This document shows positions 16,857-25,541 of a stretch of DNA of 35,440 nucleotides, piece by piece. The position numbers and the translations under genes are program-made. Below the pieces are notes generated by a model, which saw nothing but the letters and a program-made list of their open reading frames with translations, did not search any database and was not told the DNA's origin. Source of the stretch: JARRKU01 sp050288425 (GTDB taxonomy: Bacteria > Desulfobacterota > Desulfobacteria > Desulfobacterales > Desulfosarcinaceae); NCBI GenBank assembly GCA_050288425.1, contig JBNKDU010000097.1:1-35440 (forward strand), given 5' to 3'. How positions within the stretch are numbered: the stretch's first letter is position 1; every line of letters starts with the position of its first letter.

Positions 16857-17633
16857 ATGGACGTCAGATGTCTGATTGTTGACGATGAACCGCCCGCGGT
16901 AAACGAGTTGGATTACATCCTCTCCAATATCGAAGGGATTCAGGTGATCGACAAGGCGGGCAGCGCCGGCGAGGCCATCGGCGCCATCCGCTCCAAACAG
17001 CCGGATCTGGTGTTTCTCGACATCAAGATGCCGGGACGCGACGGCTTCGAGGTGATCAAGGCGTGTGTCTCCTACCCCAAAACGCCGTATTTCATCTTCG
17101 CCACCGCCTATGACGAACATGCACTTCAGGCCTTTGAGGCCAGTGCCGTGGATTACATCCTAAAGCCATTTCAGGCCGATCGCGTTCTGGCCGGCGTCGA
17201 GCGGGTCAGGCAATTGATGATCAGCCGACGCCAGGGAGCGCTATGCGGGCAACTGGAAAAACTGGTGGACCGGATCCAGCCGCGGGCCACCCGTATCACC
17301 AAGGTCAGCGTCGAGCATAAGGGGCGCATCCTGCTTCTGGATCCGGAGGATATTGTTTATGCCTGCGCCAAAGACAAGGGCGTGCTGGTGTGTACCATTG
17401 AACGATGTTATGCCATTCACGGCGTGCCCAGTCTCGATGCGCTGGCGACCAGGCTCGCCGAATATGGTTTTTTCAGGTCCCATCGAAGCTTTTTGGTCAA
17501 CCTGGCCCATGTCACGGAAGTGGTCCCCTGGTTCAACGGCAAATACCTGCTTACCATCGGGGACCGCTCAGCCACCGAGGTGCCGGTCAGCCGGCGTCGC
17601 GTCAAGGCGCTCAAGGGAAGGCTAGATATTTAA
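16857..17633 (+). CDS. LytTR-family response regulator (LytR/BtsR type)
   Basis: 258 residues. Receiver domain (about 1-120) with LIVDDEPPAVNELDYIL, phospho-acceptor Asp55 in LVFLDIKMPGRDG, Thr in IFATAYDEHALQAFE and Lys in YILKPFQ. A linker leads to a LytTR DNA-binding domain (about 150-255): ITKVSVEHKGRILLLDPEDIVYACAKDKGV, LDALATRLAEYGFFRSHRSFLVNLAHVTEV and the end VPVSRRRVKALKGRL. Start: ATG 16857 sits 6 nt after AGGA; the ATG at 16854 is too close. The kinase gene begins 9 nt after the stop. Such regulators bind paired direct repeats upstream of target genes; the TRAP operon is the obvious candidate target. Confidence 0.95.
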   Translation: MDVRCLIVDDEPPAVNELDYILSNIEGIQVIDKAGSAGEAIGAIRSKQPDLVFLDIKMPGRDGFEVIKACVSYPKTPYFIFATAYDEHALQAFEASAVDYILKPFQADRVLAGVERVRQLMISRRQGALCGQLEKLVDRIQPRATRITKVSVEHKGRILLLDPEDIVYACAKDKGVLVCTIERCYAIHGVPSLDALATRLAEYGFFRSHRSFLVNLAHVTEVVPWFNGKYLLTIGDRSATEVPVSRRRVKALKGRLDI

Positions 17634-17642
17634 GGGGTATCC

Positions 17643-19382
17643 ATGAACGAGTTGACCTTCGCCGGCAATATTTTGCCCATCATCAAGTTGTTTCTGTCAC
17701 TGGCCGAGCATTTCGGGCTGATATCCGCTGTGGCCTTCATACTGCTTTCCACCCGCACCCTGCAACGGATGATCGCCCGCGACCTGACCGTCATGGACAA
17801 ATTGGCGTTGATGCTGTTTTTCGGGCTCTTCGGGATATTCGGGACCTACGACGGGGATCCCATTCAGGGGGTGGTCGCAAACCTGCGGGCCATCAGCATG
17901 ATTCTGGCGGGCTTGATCGGCGGCCCGGTTGTGGGTGCCGGGGCGGGGTTGATTGCCGGAGGCCATCGTTTTTTGATGGACATCCACGGGTTCAGCTCCC
18001 TGCCGTGCGGCCTGGGAACCTGCCTGGAGGGAGTGGCGGCCGGGCTGGTCTCCATGCGCATGAAAAACAACGCTTTGAACTGGCGGGTGGCGGCGCTGCT
18101 GGGCGTTGTGGGCGAATCCGTCCATATGGGACTGGTGCTGATCATGTCCCAGCCTTTCGACACCGCCCTGGGGGTGGTGCGCCTGATCGGTATCCCCATG
18201 ATCATCCTCAATGCCACCGGCGCCGGCTGCCTGATCGAAATGATCCGCCTAGTGGTCCGCAACCGGGAACGACTCGCGTCCATTCAAGCCCGCAAGGCCC
18301 TGACCATTGCCAGCCGGACGGTGATCCACCTGCGCGAGGGGCTCAACGAGACCTCTGCTTTGGCCACGGCCCGCATCATTCACGAAATGACCCATGTGGC
18401 CGCCGTCGCCATCACCGACACCCGGCGGTTGCTGGCCTACGTGGGCATCGGCAGCGACATGTACCGTCCCGGGCAGAAGGTGTGCACCACCACCAGCAAC
18501 ATGGTGCTGAAAAACGGCCAGCCTGTGTTCGCCAGCGGCAGCACGGCGGTGGGCGCGGAAGTCCCCCACCGGATGTTCCAGTCGGCCATCGTGGTGCCCC
18601 TGAAAAAAACCGGAGAAGTCATCGGTGCCCTGAAATTTTACGGGGACCGCAGGCACCCGCTCAACCCCATTGACTTCGAGATCGCCAGCGGTCTGGCCCA
18701 CCTGTTTTCGAGCCAGCTCGAACTGCAGGATATCCAGATCAAGGCGCAACTGCTCGACCGGGCGGAAATCAAGCGGCTGCAGGCGCAAATCAACCCCCAT
18801 TTCCTGTTCAACTCCCTGAACACCATCGCCTCCTTTTGCCGTACCAACAGCCATCGCGCCCGACAGCTGCTGCTGGAGCTTTCCAACTATCTGCGGCGCA
18901 ATGTCAAGGACCGGCGCCCCTACATCACCCTGGAGGAGGAACTGCGCCAGGTCGAGTCCTATCTGGCCATTGAACACGCCAGATTCGGGGATCGCATCCA
19001 GTTTGAAATGGATATCGTGCCGGACGTCGAGCAGTGGCCGATCCCCCCGCTGATTATCCAGCCATTGGTGGAGAACGCCGTCAAGCACGGTCTTTCCTGC
19101 CGACCGGAGGGAGGCAAGGTCTGGGTGCATGCCGTCGGGGACAACGGGGTAGCCCGCATAGAAGTGAGAGACGACGGCGTGGGCATGTCGAAGCAGGCCA
19201 TGGCCCGGGTCAATGACGACAACGGCGATACCCTTCCAAACGCCAGCATGGGAATGCGCAATGTCCACCAGCGGCTGGAGCACATTTACGGCCCCTGCGC
19301 GGGACTCCAAATTGAAAGCTCGCCGGAACGGGGAACCACCATCCGCGTGAATCTTCCCCTTGCCAGGGATTTGGACAACTGA
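17643..19382 (+). CDS. LytS/BtsS-type sensor histidine kinase
   Basis: 579 residues. An N-terminal 5TMR-LYT membrane sensor of five or six helices (about 10-205; LALMLFFGLFGIFGTYDGDP and GGPVVGAGAGLIAGGHRF are typical), a GAF-like domain (about 230-365), then a His_kinase domain with AQINPHFLFNSLNTIASFCR (phospho-acceptor His386) and HATPase_c with PLVENAVKHG (about 474) and VRDDGVGMS. Start ATG 17643, ribosome binding site aaggggt. This is the family of LytS, YpdA and BtsS; E. coli BtsS responds to pyruvate, and LytST controls pyruvate uptake in Bacillus (family knowledge). With a keto-acid-type TRAP transporter next door, a pyruvate or related 2-oxoacid signal is a reasonable guess, not proven. 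Confidence 0.94.
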   Translation: MNELTFAGNILPIIKLFLSLAEHFGLISAVAFILLSTRTLQRMIARDLTVMDKLALMLFFGLFGIFGTYDGDPIQGVVANLRAISMILAGLIGGPVVGAGAGLIAGGHRFLMDIHGFSSLPCGLGTCLEGVAAGLVSMRMKNNALNWRVAALLGVVGESVHMGLVLIMSQPFDTALGVVRLIGIPMIILNATGAGCLIEMIRLVVRNRERLASIQARKALTIASRTVIHLREGLNETSALATARIIHEMTHVAAVAITDTRRLLAYVGIGSDMYRPGQKVCTTTSNMVLKNGQPVFASGSTAVGAEVPHRMFQSAIVVPLKKTGEVIGALKFYGDRRHPLNPIDFEIASGLAHLFSSQLELQDIQIKAQLLDRAEIKRLQAQINPHFLFNSLNTIASFCRTNSHRARQLLLELSNYLRRNVKDRRPYITLEEELRQVESYLAIEHARFGDRIQFEMDIVPDVEQWPIPPLIIQPLVENAVKHGLSCRPEGGKVWVHAVGDNGVARIEVRDDGVGMSKQAMARVNDDNGDTLPNASMGMRNVHQRLEHIYGPCAGLQIESSPERGTTIRVNLPLARDLDN

Positions 19383-19551
19383 CGCCGTTGCGAGGGACGT
19401 ATTGGTAAAGACACCGCCGACCAGATTCAGAGTGCCTCAGACACAACTTGCGTGAATCGGTTTCGACCCTGGCAGTAAAACTAAAAGGGTTCTTCCATCG
19501 CCAATCCAGTGAGGATCGACTGATCGTTCTCACTGGCGAGTAACATAGGAT

Positions 19552-19598
19552 ATGCCGGTGATTCAGGCCTGTGTGGGCGACATCACCTCTGCCGGCCG
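19552..19598 (+). pseudogene. 47-bp relic of an MFS transporter gene
   Basis: 42 of 47 bases match 1567-1613 inside the MFS gene, without gaps. The conceptual peptide MPVIQACVGDITSAGR differs from MPVIQAYVGDITPAGR at two positions. Nothing else in the 236-nt gap 19383-19618 resembles an MFS gene. It is therefore a fossil of a deleted paralog or a small recombination scar just upstream of the trmO-like gene. The gap also contains a weak stem cagtgag/ctcactg around 19507-19535. Confidence 0.7.
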
Positions 19599-19618
19599 GC
19601 ATTCATTGGAGGGAACTC

Positions 19619-20119
19619 ATGGATGAGATCGTCTATCATCCCATCGGCGTCATTCGGACGCCTTTTTCGGGTGCCGAAGGCATGCCCGTGCAACCGCCGG
19701 GCGCGGCCGCGGTGGAGGGGCGGGTGGTCCTGCGAGAGGAACTGACCGCCGGTCTGGATGACCTGGATGGCTTTTCGCACCTGATCCTGATTTACCACTT
19801 CCACCGGACTTCCGGTTATGACTTGACGGTCACGCCCTTTCTGGACGATCATCCCCGGGGCCTGTTCGCCACCCGGGCTCCCCGGCGACCCAATGCCGTC
19901 GGGATTTCCGTGGTCTCCCTGGTCCGCCGGCAGGAGCATGTGCTGCATGTGCGGGGCATCGATGTGATCGACGGCACGCCCCTGCTGGACATCAAGCCCC
20001 ACGTGCCGGATTTCGACGCACCGGCCGCGGCCTCCAGCGGATGGCTGGCGGGCAAACTGGAACGGGCGGAAGCCATGCGGGCGGATCGACGGTTTGTCGG
20101 GGAGAGCAACGACCAATAG
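19619..20119 (+). CDS. tsaA: TrmO-like tRNA (N6-threonylcarbamoyladenosine37-N6)-methyltransferase
   Basis: 166-residue TsaA/TrmO (UPF0066) protein. Members use S-adenosylmethionine to methylate t6A37 in tRNAs; they form a single-sheet beta barrel distinct from Rossmann methyltransferases. Seen: YHPIGVIRTPFSGAEGMPVQP at the start, LDDLDGFSHLILIYHFHRTSGYDL, then the signature GLFATRAPRRPNAVGISVVSLV and DGTPLLDIKPHVPDFDA. It lacks the ~80-residue C-terminal extension of E. coli TrmO, as do many bacterial and archaeal members. GGAGGG (19608) fixes the ATG at 19619; the frame open from 19571 is just the MFS relic. The molybdate/sulfate-type transporter follows after 52 nt and may be cotranscribed. 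Confidence 0.88.
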   Translation: MDEIVYHPIGVIRTPFSGAEGMPVQPPGAAAVEGRVVLREELTAGLDDLDGFSHLILIYHFHRTSGYDLTVTPFLDDHPRGLFATRAPRRPNAVGISVVSLVRRQEHVLHVRGIDVIDGTPLLDIKPHVPDFDAPAAASSGWLAGKLERAEAMRADRRFVGESNDQ

Positions 20120-20171
20120 GATGAAATGACGCGGCCGGCGGCGGCCGCCGGTTCTCCAGGAGGGTCTCCCC

Positions 20172-21371
20172 ATGCCTTTGCCCATTCGCTTCAATCGCTT
20201 GGAACTGGCCGGATCGTTAGGCGATCTGGGCACCTTGCTGCCCCTGGCCATGGGAATGATTCTGATCAACCACCTCAGCCCCAGCGGCATTTTCTTTGCC
20301 GTGGGCATCTACTACATCTTCTCCGGGCTCTATTTCGGCGTGACCACGGCCGTTCAGCCCATGAAGGTGATCGGCGCCTATGCCGTGGCCTCGGCGCTCA
20401 GCGCCCAGCAGATCATGGCCGCCACCCTGACCATGGCCGTCGTCCTCCTGGCGCTGGGGGCCAGCGGGGCCATGAACTGGATCAGCCGGGCCACGCCCAA
20501 AGGGGTGGTGCGCGGGGTGCAGCTCTCCACCGGTGTGCTGCTCATGACCCAGGGGATCAAATGCATGATCGGATCCAGCACCCTGCAGACCATCAACCGG
20601 ATGGCCGAGCCGTACCTTGCCTGGCAGCAGGTCGGCGGCGTTCCCATCGGGGTACCCATCGGCATGGCCGGCGTGGCGCTGACCCTGCTGTTGCTGAACA
20701 ACCGCCGGCTGCCCGCCGCGCTGGCGGTCATCGGCTTCGGTTTGCTTCTGGGAATCTTTTTCGGCGTTCCTTCCCATTGGGGCCGGTTCAGCCTGGATTT
20801 GCAATGGCCCTCGTTCTTGCCCTTGGCCCTGCCGGACCAGGTGGATTTCACCTTCGCCCTGTTCGCCCTGGTGCTTCCCCAGGCCCCCATGACGGTGGGC
20901 AACGCCGTATTGGCCAGTGTCGACCTGGCCAACGAGTACTTCGGCGACGCCGCCCGCAGGATTACCGGCCGGTCCATGTGCATCAGCATGGGCCTGGCCA
21001 ACCTGCTGGCCTTCGCCTTCGGCGGCATGCCCATGTGCCATGGCGCCGGCGGTCTGGCGGCCCATTACCGATTCGGCGCGCGCAGTGCGGGATCCAACCT
21101 GATCATCGGGATCTTCCTGGTGATCATGGTGCTTTTGCTGGGAGACAGGCTGATCGACTTCTTCCATCTCCTGCCGCTGGCCATTCTGGGCGTTCTGCTT
21201 TTCTTCGCCGGAGGCCAACTGGCCCTGACCATCGTGGACCTGTCCGGCCGCAACGAATTGCTGGTCCCCCTGACCATCCTGGGCGTGACCCTGGCGACCC
21301 ACCTGGCCTATGGTTTCGGTGCGGGCCTGCTGCTGGCCTTGGTGATCCGCTGGCGGAACATCGACGTCTGA
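20172..21371 (+). CDS. MOT1-type molybdate/sulfate transporter (SulP superfamily)
   Basis: 399-residue polytopic membrane protein, about 10-12 helices, without the STAS domain of classical SulP carriers. Seen: NRLELAGSLGDLGTLLPLA at the start, the signature TTAVQPMKVIGAYAVA (QPMK), PQAPMTVGNAVLASVDLANEYFGD and FGGMPMCHGAGGLAAHYRFGAR. These motifs characterise the MOT1 family of molybdate transporters in plants, algae and bacteria; bacterial members are annotated as sulfate/molybdate transporters. AGGAGG (20158-20163) precedes the ATG by 8 nt. Substrate choice between molybdate and sulfate cannot be settled here; both would matter to a sulfate reducer. Confidence 0.87.
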   Translation: MPLPIRFNRLELAGSLGDLGTLLPLAMGMILINHLSPSGIFFAVGIYYIFSGLYFGVTTAVQPMKVIGAYAVASALSAQQIMAATLTMAVVLLALGASGAMNWISRATPKGVVRGVQLSTGVLLMTQGIKCMIGSSTLQTINRMAEPYLAWQQVGGVPIGVPIGMAGVALTLLLLNNRRLPAALAVIGFGLLLGIFFGVPSHWGRFSLDLQWPSFLPLALPDQVDFTFALFALVLPQAPMTVGNAVLASVDLANEYFGDAARRITGRSMCISMGLANLLAFAFGGMPMCHGAGGLAAHYRFGARSAGSNLIIGIFLVIMVLLLGDRLIDFFHLLPLAILGVLLFFAGGQLALTIVDLSGRNELLVPLTILGVTLATHLAYGFGAGLLLALVIRWRNIDV

Positions 21372-21397
21372 ACCACCCGTTGGCTGGTTTGAAAAAT

Positions 21398-21485
21398 GGT
21401 TTTCGTAGGGCGGGCCTCCGTGCCCGCCGGTATGGAATACGAGCCGGGTCATAACAGAAGGCCGGCGCAGAGGCCGGACCTACTC
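21398..21485. repeat. Palindromic intergenic repeat, family 2 (single copy)
   Basis: Two imperfect inverted arms of about 24 bp: gtagggcgggcctccgtgcc... from 21406 and its partner ending gaggccggacctac near 21483. The same unit opens the tandem array at 32019. It lies between the convergent MOT1 gene and the hybrid kinase and may act as a bidirectional terminator. The rest of 21486-21589 holds nothing I recognise. Confidence 0.8.
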
Positions 21486-21589
21486 CCAATAGTTCCTATA
21501 ACCAGAAAATCATAAAATCATGGACGTCCCCATTATTTCCCAAAGGCCGGCTAACGGATTATTTGCAAGGTTTTCATGGTAGAACGAAT

Positions 21590-24085
21590 TCACCCCGGGG
21601 AGGTGTCGAGAATCTTGCGCAGGGTTTTGGCCAGGTCGCTGTAAAGAATGGGTTTGTTCAGCACGGCCGCGAAGGCGTGGTATTCATCCGCCAGGGTCCC
21701 GGCGTCGACATTCAGTCCGGTGGTGAGAATGATCGGCATCCCTTTTCTCACCTTGCGAATCTCTTCGGCCAGCTGCTTGCCGGTCATCTTGGGCATGGTC
21801 AGGTCGGCGATCACCAGATCGTAGCCACTGGGATCCTCCTTGAACAATTGAAGGGCCTTCAGGCCGCTTTCCACGGTCTGCACCGTATATCCCAGGGAAG
21901 CCAGCATGTCGTCCATGATTTCCAGGATAAACTGCTCGTCATCCACCACCAGGATCCGCTCCCGGCCTCTGGGAGGTTCCTCGGGCTTGGGTTTGCCGGG
22001 TTCGATGGCATCGTCGACCTTGGGGATGTAGACCCGGAAGGTGCTGCCGGCACCGACCCGGCTGGTCACTTCGATGCGGCCGCCGAGGTTGGTGACGATA
22101 CCGTGCACCACGGACAACCCCAGCCCCGTGCCCCCGGTCTGTTCCTTGGTGGTATAATAGGGCTCGAAAATGCGCTCCATGGTCTCCGGCGGCATTCCCT
22201 CACCCGTGTCGCTCACCGTCAGCAGGACGTAGGGGCCCGGCATAAGTTCGGGTGTCTCCCGGCAGGCCTCCGGTGTCATCTCGATATTTTCCAGGCGCAC
22301 CTTCAGCTCGCCCCCCATCTTGCTCATGGCGTGTGACGCATTGGTGCACAGGTTCACGGCCACCTGATGAAGCTGGGTGGGCGTGGCCTGGACGATACTT
22401 GCCTCGGTGGCGATATGCTGCCGGAATTCTACGGTGGAGGGAATCGAGGCGCGCAGCAATTTGAGGGCTTCCTTGAGAATGATCTGGACTTCTATGGGCT
22501 TGGTCTCTTCGTCCTTCTTGCGACTGAAGGCCAGAATGTTCTGGACCAGCTCCTTGGCCCGCTGACAGCCTTCCAGGATGCGGCCCAGGTTGCGTTTGAG
22601 GTCCTGGTTGCCTCCGGAGCGGATCATCGAGATCTCGGCATACCCCAGGATGCCCCCCAGGATATTGTTGAAGTCGTGGGCGATGCCGCCGGCCAGGGTG
22701 CCGATGGCCTCCATCTTCTGGGAGTGCTGCAGCTGCTTTTCCAGTTGGACTTCATGGGTCACGTCGGTCTTGATGCAGACCAGGTGCTCGGCTTTGCCCT
22801 TGTCGTCGCAGATCGGAAAGATGTGGGTGTCGGCGATGTAGGTGCTGCCGTCATTGCGTATGTTTTTCACGCGGCCGGACCAGTTGTCGTCGCCCGAGAC
22901 CATGAAGGTCATCTGCTGCAATATCTCACGGTCCTGATCGCAGAAAAAGGGAGCTTCCATGGATTGGCCGATGGATTCATCCAGCTGGAACCCGGAGAGG
23001 GTTTCGAAAGCCTTGTTGGCATACTGGACTCTTCCATGGTTGTCGGTGATGATGACGGCCTCCGTCGATTGATCGATCACCGCCGCCAGGCGTTTGCTCT
23101 CCTGGAGCATCTTTTTGCGTTCGGTGATGTCCAGCATGGAGATGACGGTCTGGCGCGTATCCGGTATCCGTTGGCTCGTGGCCAGCACTTCGCGGATGTC
23201 GCCCCGGCGGTTGACGATCTGGAAGTCGTACCGCTTCGGGACCTTGGGGTCTTCCTGCATGCGCATTTCGTGGTACAGGCGGATCCGGTCGCGATACTCC
23301 GGGGTGATGAAATCCAGGAGTCGCTTGCGTTCCAGGAACTGTTCGCGGGGCATGCCCACCAGTTTTTCGGCCATGGCATTGGCCATGGAAATGGTCAGAT
23401 CCGGCTCCACCAGGATCGTGGCCGTGCCGGTGTTGTCGAACACGCGGCGGTAGCGTTCCTCGCTGGCCTGCAGGGCCGATTCCACCCGCTGGCGTTCTTC
23501 GATCTCCCGGGTGAGCCGGTTGTTGATGGCCATCATCTCGGCGGAGCGCTGGGAGACCATCTCTTCCAACTGGTCGCGGTATTGGATGAGTTTGTTCTCG
23601 GCGGCCTTGACGGAAGTCAAATCGAGCATGATGCCCACGACGCCGGCCGGGTTGCCCAGGCTGTCCCGGTAGGTGGATTGATGAATGGCAAAGAGGCAGA
23701 TATTGCCGTCGGCGCAGCGCACCGCCACTTCGGAAATCCCGTCGCCGATGGTATCGAATGGTGCCGCATGGGTGGTCGGCTCCGGTTCCGTGGTGGAGGC
23801 GTACAGGGGGGCCAACTCTTCGCTCGATCGTCCCACGATTTGTTCGATGGGGGCTCCGATGATTCGGTCGGCGAATACCTGGTTACAGCCCAGGTACCGG
23901 CCGTGGTTGTCCTGATAGTAGATCGGGCAGGGAAGGGCGTCGAAGAGAGCGTCCATTTGCGGTGCGGCGCCGGTCGAACTTTCGGAGACTCCAACAAGTT
24001 CTTCCGCTTTGGGTTTGCCCATGGCCGAGGTTCCTGCTGCAATTTCGCTGTTTGCTTTGCGACCGTCATCGCGTCGTCCATCCAC
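21590..24085 (-). CDS. Soluble hybrid histidine kinase (PAS x3-HisKA-HATPase-REC)
   Basis: 831 residues, no membrane segment, so a cytoplasmic sensor. Order: PAS 1 about 40-155 (ALFDALPCPIYYQDNHGRYLG), a coiled coil about 160-205 (KLIQYRDQLEEMVSQRSAEM), PAS 2 about 207-325 (RYRRVFDNTGTATILVEPD), PAS 3 about 335-450 (AVIDQSTEAVIITDNHG), HisKA with GGIAHDFNNILGGILGYAEI (phospho-acceptor His470), HATPase_c with VAVNLCTNASHAM, VSDTGEGMP and GGTGLGLSVVHG, then a receiver from about 707 (ERILVVDDEQ) with Asp761 in LVIADLTMPKMTG and Lys in VLNKPI. The start is uncertain: ATG 24085, or ATG 24022 which would drop 21 poorly conserved residues. It stands alone; neither neighbour suggests a signal. PAS sensors of this kind often sense redox or small ligands. 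Confidence 0.93.
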   Translation of the reverse strand: MDGRRDDGRKANSEIAAGTSAMGKPKAEELVGVSESSTGAAPQMDALFDALPCPIYYQDNHGRYLGCNQVFADRIIGAPIEQIVGRSSEELAPLYASTTEPEPTTHAAPFDTIGDGISEVAVRCADGNICLFAIHQSTYRDSLGNPAGVVGIMLDLTSVKAAENKLIQYRDQLEEMVSQRSAEMMAINNRLTREIEERQRVESALQASEERYRRVFDNTGTATILVEPDLTISMANAMAEKLVGMPREQFLERKRLLDFITPEYRDRIRLYHEMRMQEDPKVPKRYDFQIVNRRGDIREVLATSQRIPDTRQTVISMLDITERKKMLQESKRLAAVIDQSTEAVIITDNHGRVQYANKAFETLSGFQLDESIGQSMEAPFFCDQDREILQQMTFMVSGDDNWSGRVKNIRNDGSTYIADTHIFPICDDKGKAEHLVCIKTDVTHEVQLEKQLQHSQKMEAIGTLAGGIAHDFNNILGGILGYAEISMIRSGGNQDLKRNLGRILEGCQRAKELVQNILAFSRKKDEETKPIEVQIILKEALKLLRASIPSTVEFRQHIATEASIVQATPTQLHQVAVNLCTNASHAMSKMGGELKVRLENIEMTPEACRETPELMPGPYVLLTVSDTGEGMPPETMERIFEPYYTTKEQTGGTGLGLSVVHGIVTNLGGRIEVTSRVGAGSTFRVYIPKVDDAIEPGKPKPEEPPRGRERILVVDDEQFILEIMDDMLASLGYTVQTVESGLKALQLFKEDPSGYDLVIADLTMPKMTGKQLAEEIRKVRKGMPIILTTGLNVDAGTLADEYHAFAAVLNKPILYSDLAKTLRKILDTSPG

Positions 24086-24323
24086 GGACCGCGGCCTGCT
24101 GGCCCGGCGGATTCACGCGTACGTCGCCTGGGGATTCGGCCGGCGGGTTCCCATTCTGTTTCAGCGCCGGCCGCTGGACTATGATCCCATATATCGGTAT
24201 CGGAGGACCAAAACTTGAATGAGTGGCTTTGGAAACGGATGTTTGCGTCGAAGGGGGTTCGCGAGTTCAGGGATCCAGCGGGGGCTGCGTTCGAAATGTC
24301 CGTCGGGAATCATATTTTCCAGA

Positions 24324-25271
24324 TTACAACTCCTCGGGCGTAAAGGCAACCACTTCGTCGATGTCGGCGGTATCGGCCAGGAGCATGATCAGCCGGTCGA
24401 GACCCAGCGCGTTGCCGGTGGCCGGCGGCATGTCCGCCAAGGCCCGGAGAAAGGGTTCCGGCAGCGGATAGACGCCTTTTCCCATCTTGCGGCGTCGATC
24501 GATCTCGGACTCGAACCGCCGGCGCTGTTCGGCGGGGTCGGTCAACTCACTGAATCCGTTGCACAACTCGATACCGCCGATATAGAGTTCGAAACGTTCC
24601 GCCAACTCCGGGTCTTGCGGCTTGCGCCGCGCCAGGGCGCCGCAGGCCAGCGGGTAGTCGAACAGCAGCAGCGGCGTATCCCAGCCCAGTCGCGGTTCGA
24701 TTTCCAGGCCCATGATTTCATCGAAACGATCCTCGGCCAGGGCGCGGTCCATGGGCAGGGAGCCGAAACGGTCGAAAGCCCGGGCGACGCTCAGCCGTTC
24801 CCAGGCCCCGTCCGTACGGATGGCGCGTCCCTGGTAAACCAGCGGGGTCTCCAGGTTCAATTCCTTCATTACGAAGCGGATCAGGTCGCGGCACTGGTCC
24901 ATCATATGGGTGTAGTCCCGCCTCGCGGTGTACCACTCCAGCAGGGTCATCTCGGGAAGATGGCGGCGGCCGCGCTCCTGCCGGCGAAAGGCCTTGCAGA
25001 TCTGGAAGATCCGTTCATAGCCCGCGGCCAGCATGCGCTTCATGCACAACTCCGGCGAGGTTTGCAGGTACCAGTCGCCGCTGGGCTGTGCGTCGATGTG
25101 GCCTTCCGGAGCGGGCGCGGGGATGCGCACCGGCGTTTCCACTTCCAGGTACCCCTGCCGGCGGAAGAATCGGCGGACGGCCGACAGGGTACGGTCGCGC
25201 AACTCCAGGTTGGCCCGGATCCGGGCCCGGCGCCGGGGGTTTTCTGACTCTAAAATAATTCGCTGGTTCAC
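24324..25271 (-). CDS. epmA: EF-P lysine ligase-like protein (EpmA/PoxA)
   Basis: 315-residue truncated class II lysyl-tRNA synthetase homolog without the anticodon-binding domain. EpmA attaches (R)-beta-lysine to elongation factor P, easing translation of polyproline stretches. Seen: RRFFRRQGYLEVETPVRIPAPAPEGHI, YLQTSPELCMKRMLAAGYERIFQICKAFR, motif 2 RRQERGRRHLPEMTLLEWY, GGIELCNGFSELTDP and motif 3 GNALGLDRLIMLLA. Length and motifs match EpmA rather than full LysRS (about 500). The start is GTG at 25271; its upstream bases belong to palindromic repeat copy C, so the ribosome binding site is poor or supplied by the repeat. Genes for EF-P and the EpmB aminomutase are not in the window. The gap 24086-24323 to the kinase shows no other feature. 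Confidence 0.92.
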   Translation of the reverse strand: MNQRIILESENPRRRARIRANLELRDRTLSAVRRFFRRQGYLEVETPVRIPAPAPEGHIDAQPSGDWYLQTSPELCMKRMLAAGYERIFQICKAFRRQERGRRHLPEMTLLEWYTARRDYTHMMDQCRDLIRFVMKELNLETPLVYQGRAIRTDGAWERLSVARAFDRFGSLPMDRALAEDRFDEIMGLEIEPRLGWDTPLLLFDYPLACGALARRKPQDPELAERFELYIGGIELCNGFSELTDPAEQRRRFESEIDRRRKMGKGVYPLPEPFLRALADMPPATGNALGLDRLIMLLADTADIDEVVAFTPEEL

Positions 25272-25278
25272 GATGGGT

Positions 25279-25541
25279 TAACCCCAATGTTGCAAAAGCC
25301 GGAGGGCTTCAGAGCCAAGGCGCCAAGGGCGCAGCCGTAGTCATCCTACTGCAAGCCCTTGGCAACGCCGGATCTGGAGTCCTCCGGCTTTCCCGAAGGG
25401 TAAAAAAGATGGCATATAATCGACCCGATCCTTACACTAACAAATGGTTAATTCCTCGTAAGGTGCTTCAATACAGCTTAGATCCGATGCTCATCAGGTT
25501 TCCCCAACTTTCTGCCATCTTTTTTATGCAACGTTGGGGTT
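25279..25541. repeat. Palindromic intergenic repeat, family 1, copy C (long form)
   Basis: Fills the whole gap between the deacetylase stop and the epmA start. The left part (25279-25400) is collinear with copy A read on the minus strand. It then carries ggctttcccgaagggtaaaa, gatggcatataat and gacccgatcc as in copy B, a unique stretch, and an outer right end (tgcaacgttggggtt, 25527-25541) complementary to its left end. A second inner pair, ataaaaaagatggca-like, also inverts. The TAA of the deacetylase gene (25540-25542) overlaps the end of the repeat. Confidence 0.8.

Noticed and set aside
20217..21452. 411-codon minus-strand open frame opposite the MOT1 gene
   Set aside because: Low-complexity Gln/His/Gly/Asp composition typical of antisense to a hydrophobic GC-rich gene; no ribosome binding site or domain.
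22367..24184. 605-codon plus-strand open frame opposite the soluble hybrid kinase
   Set aside because: Antisense shadow of a clearly coding PAS/HisKA gene; composition unlike any protein family.
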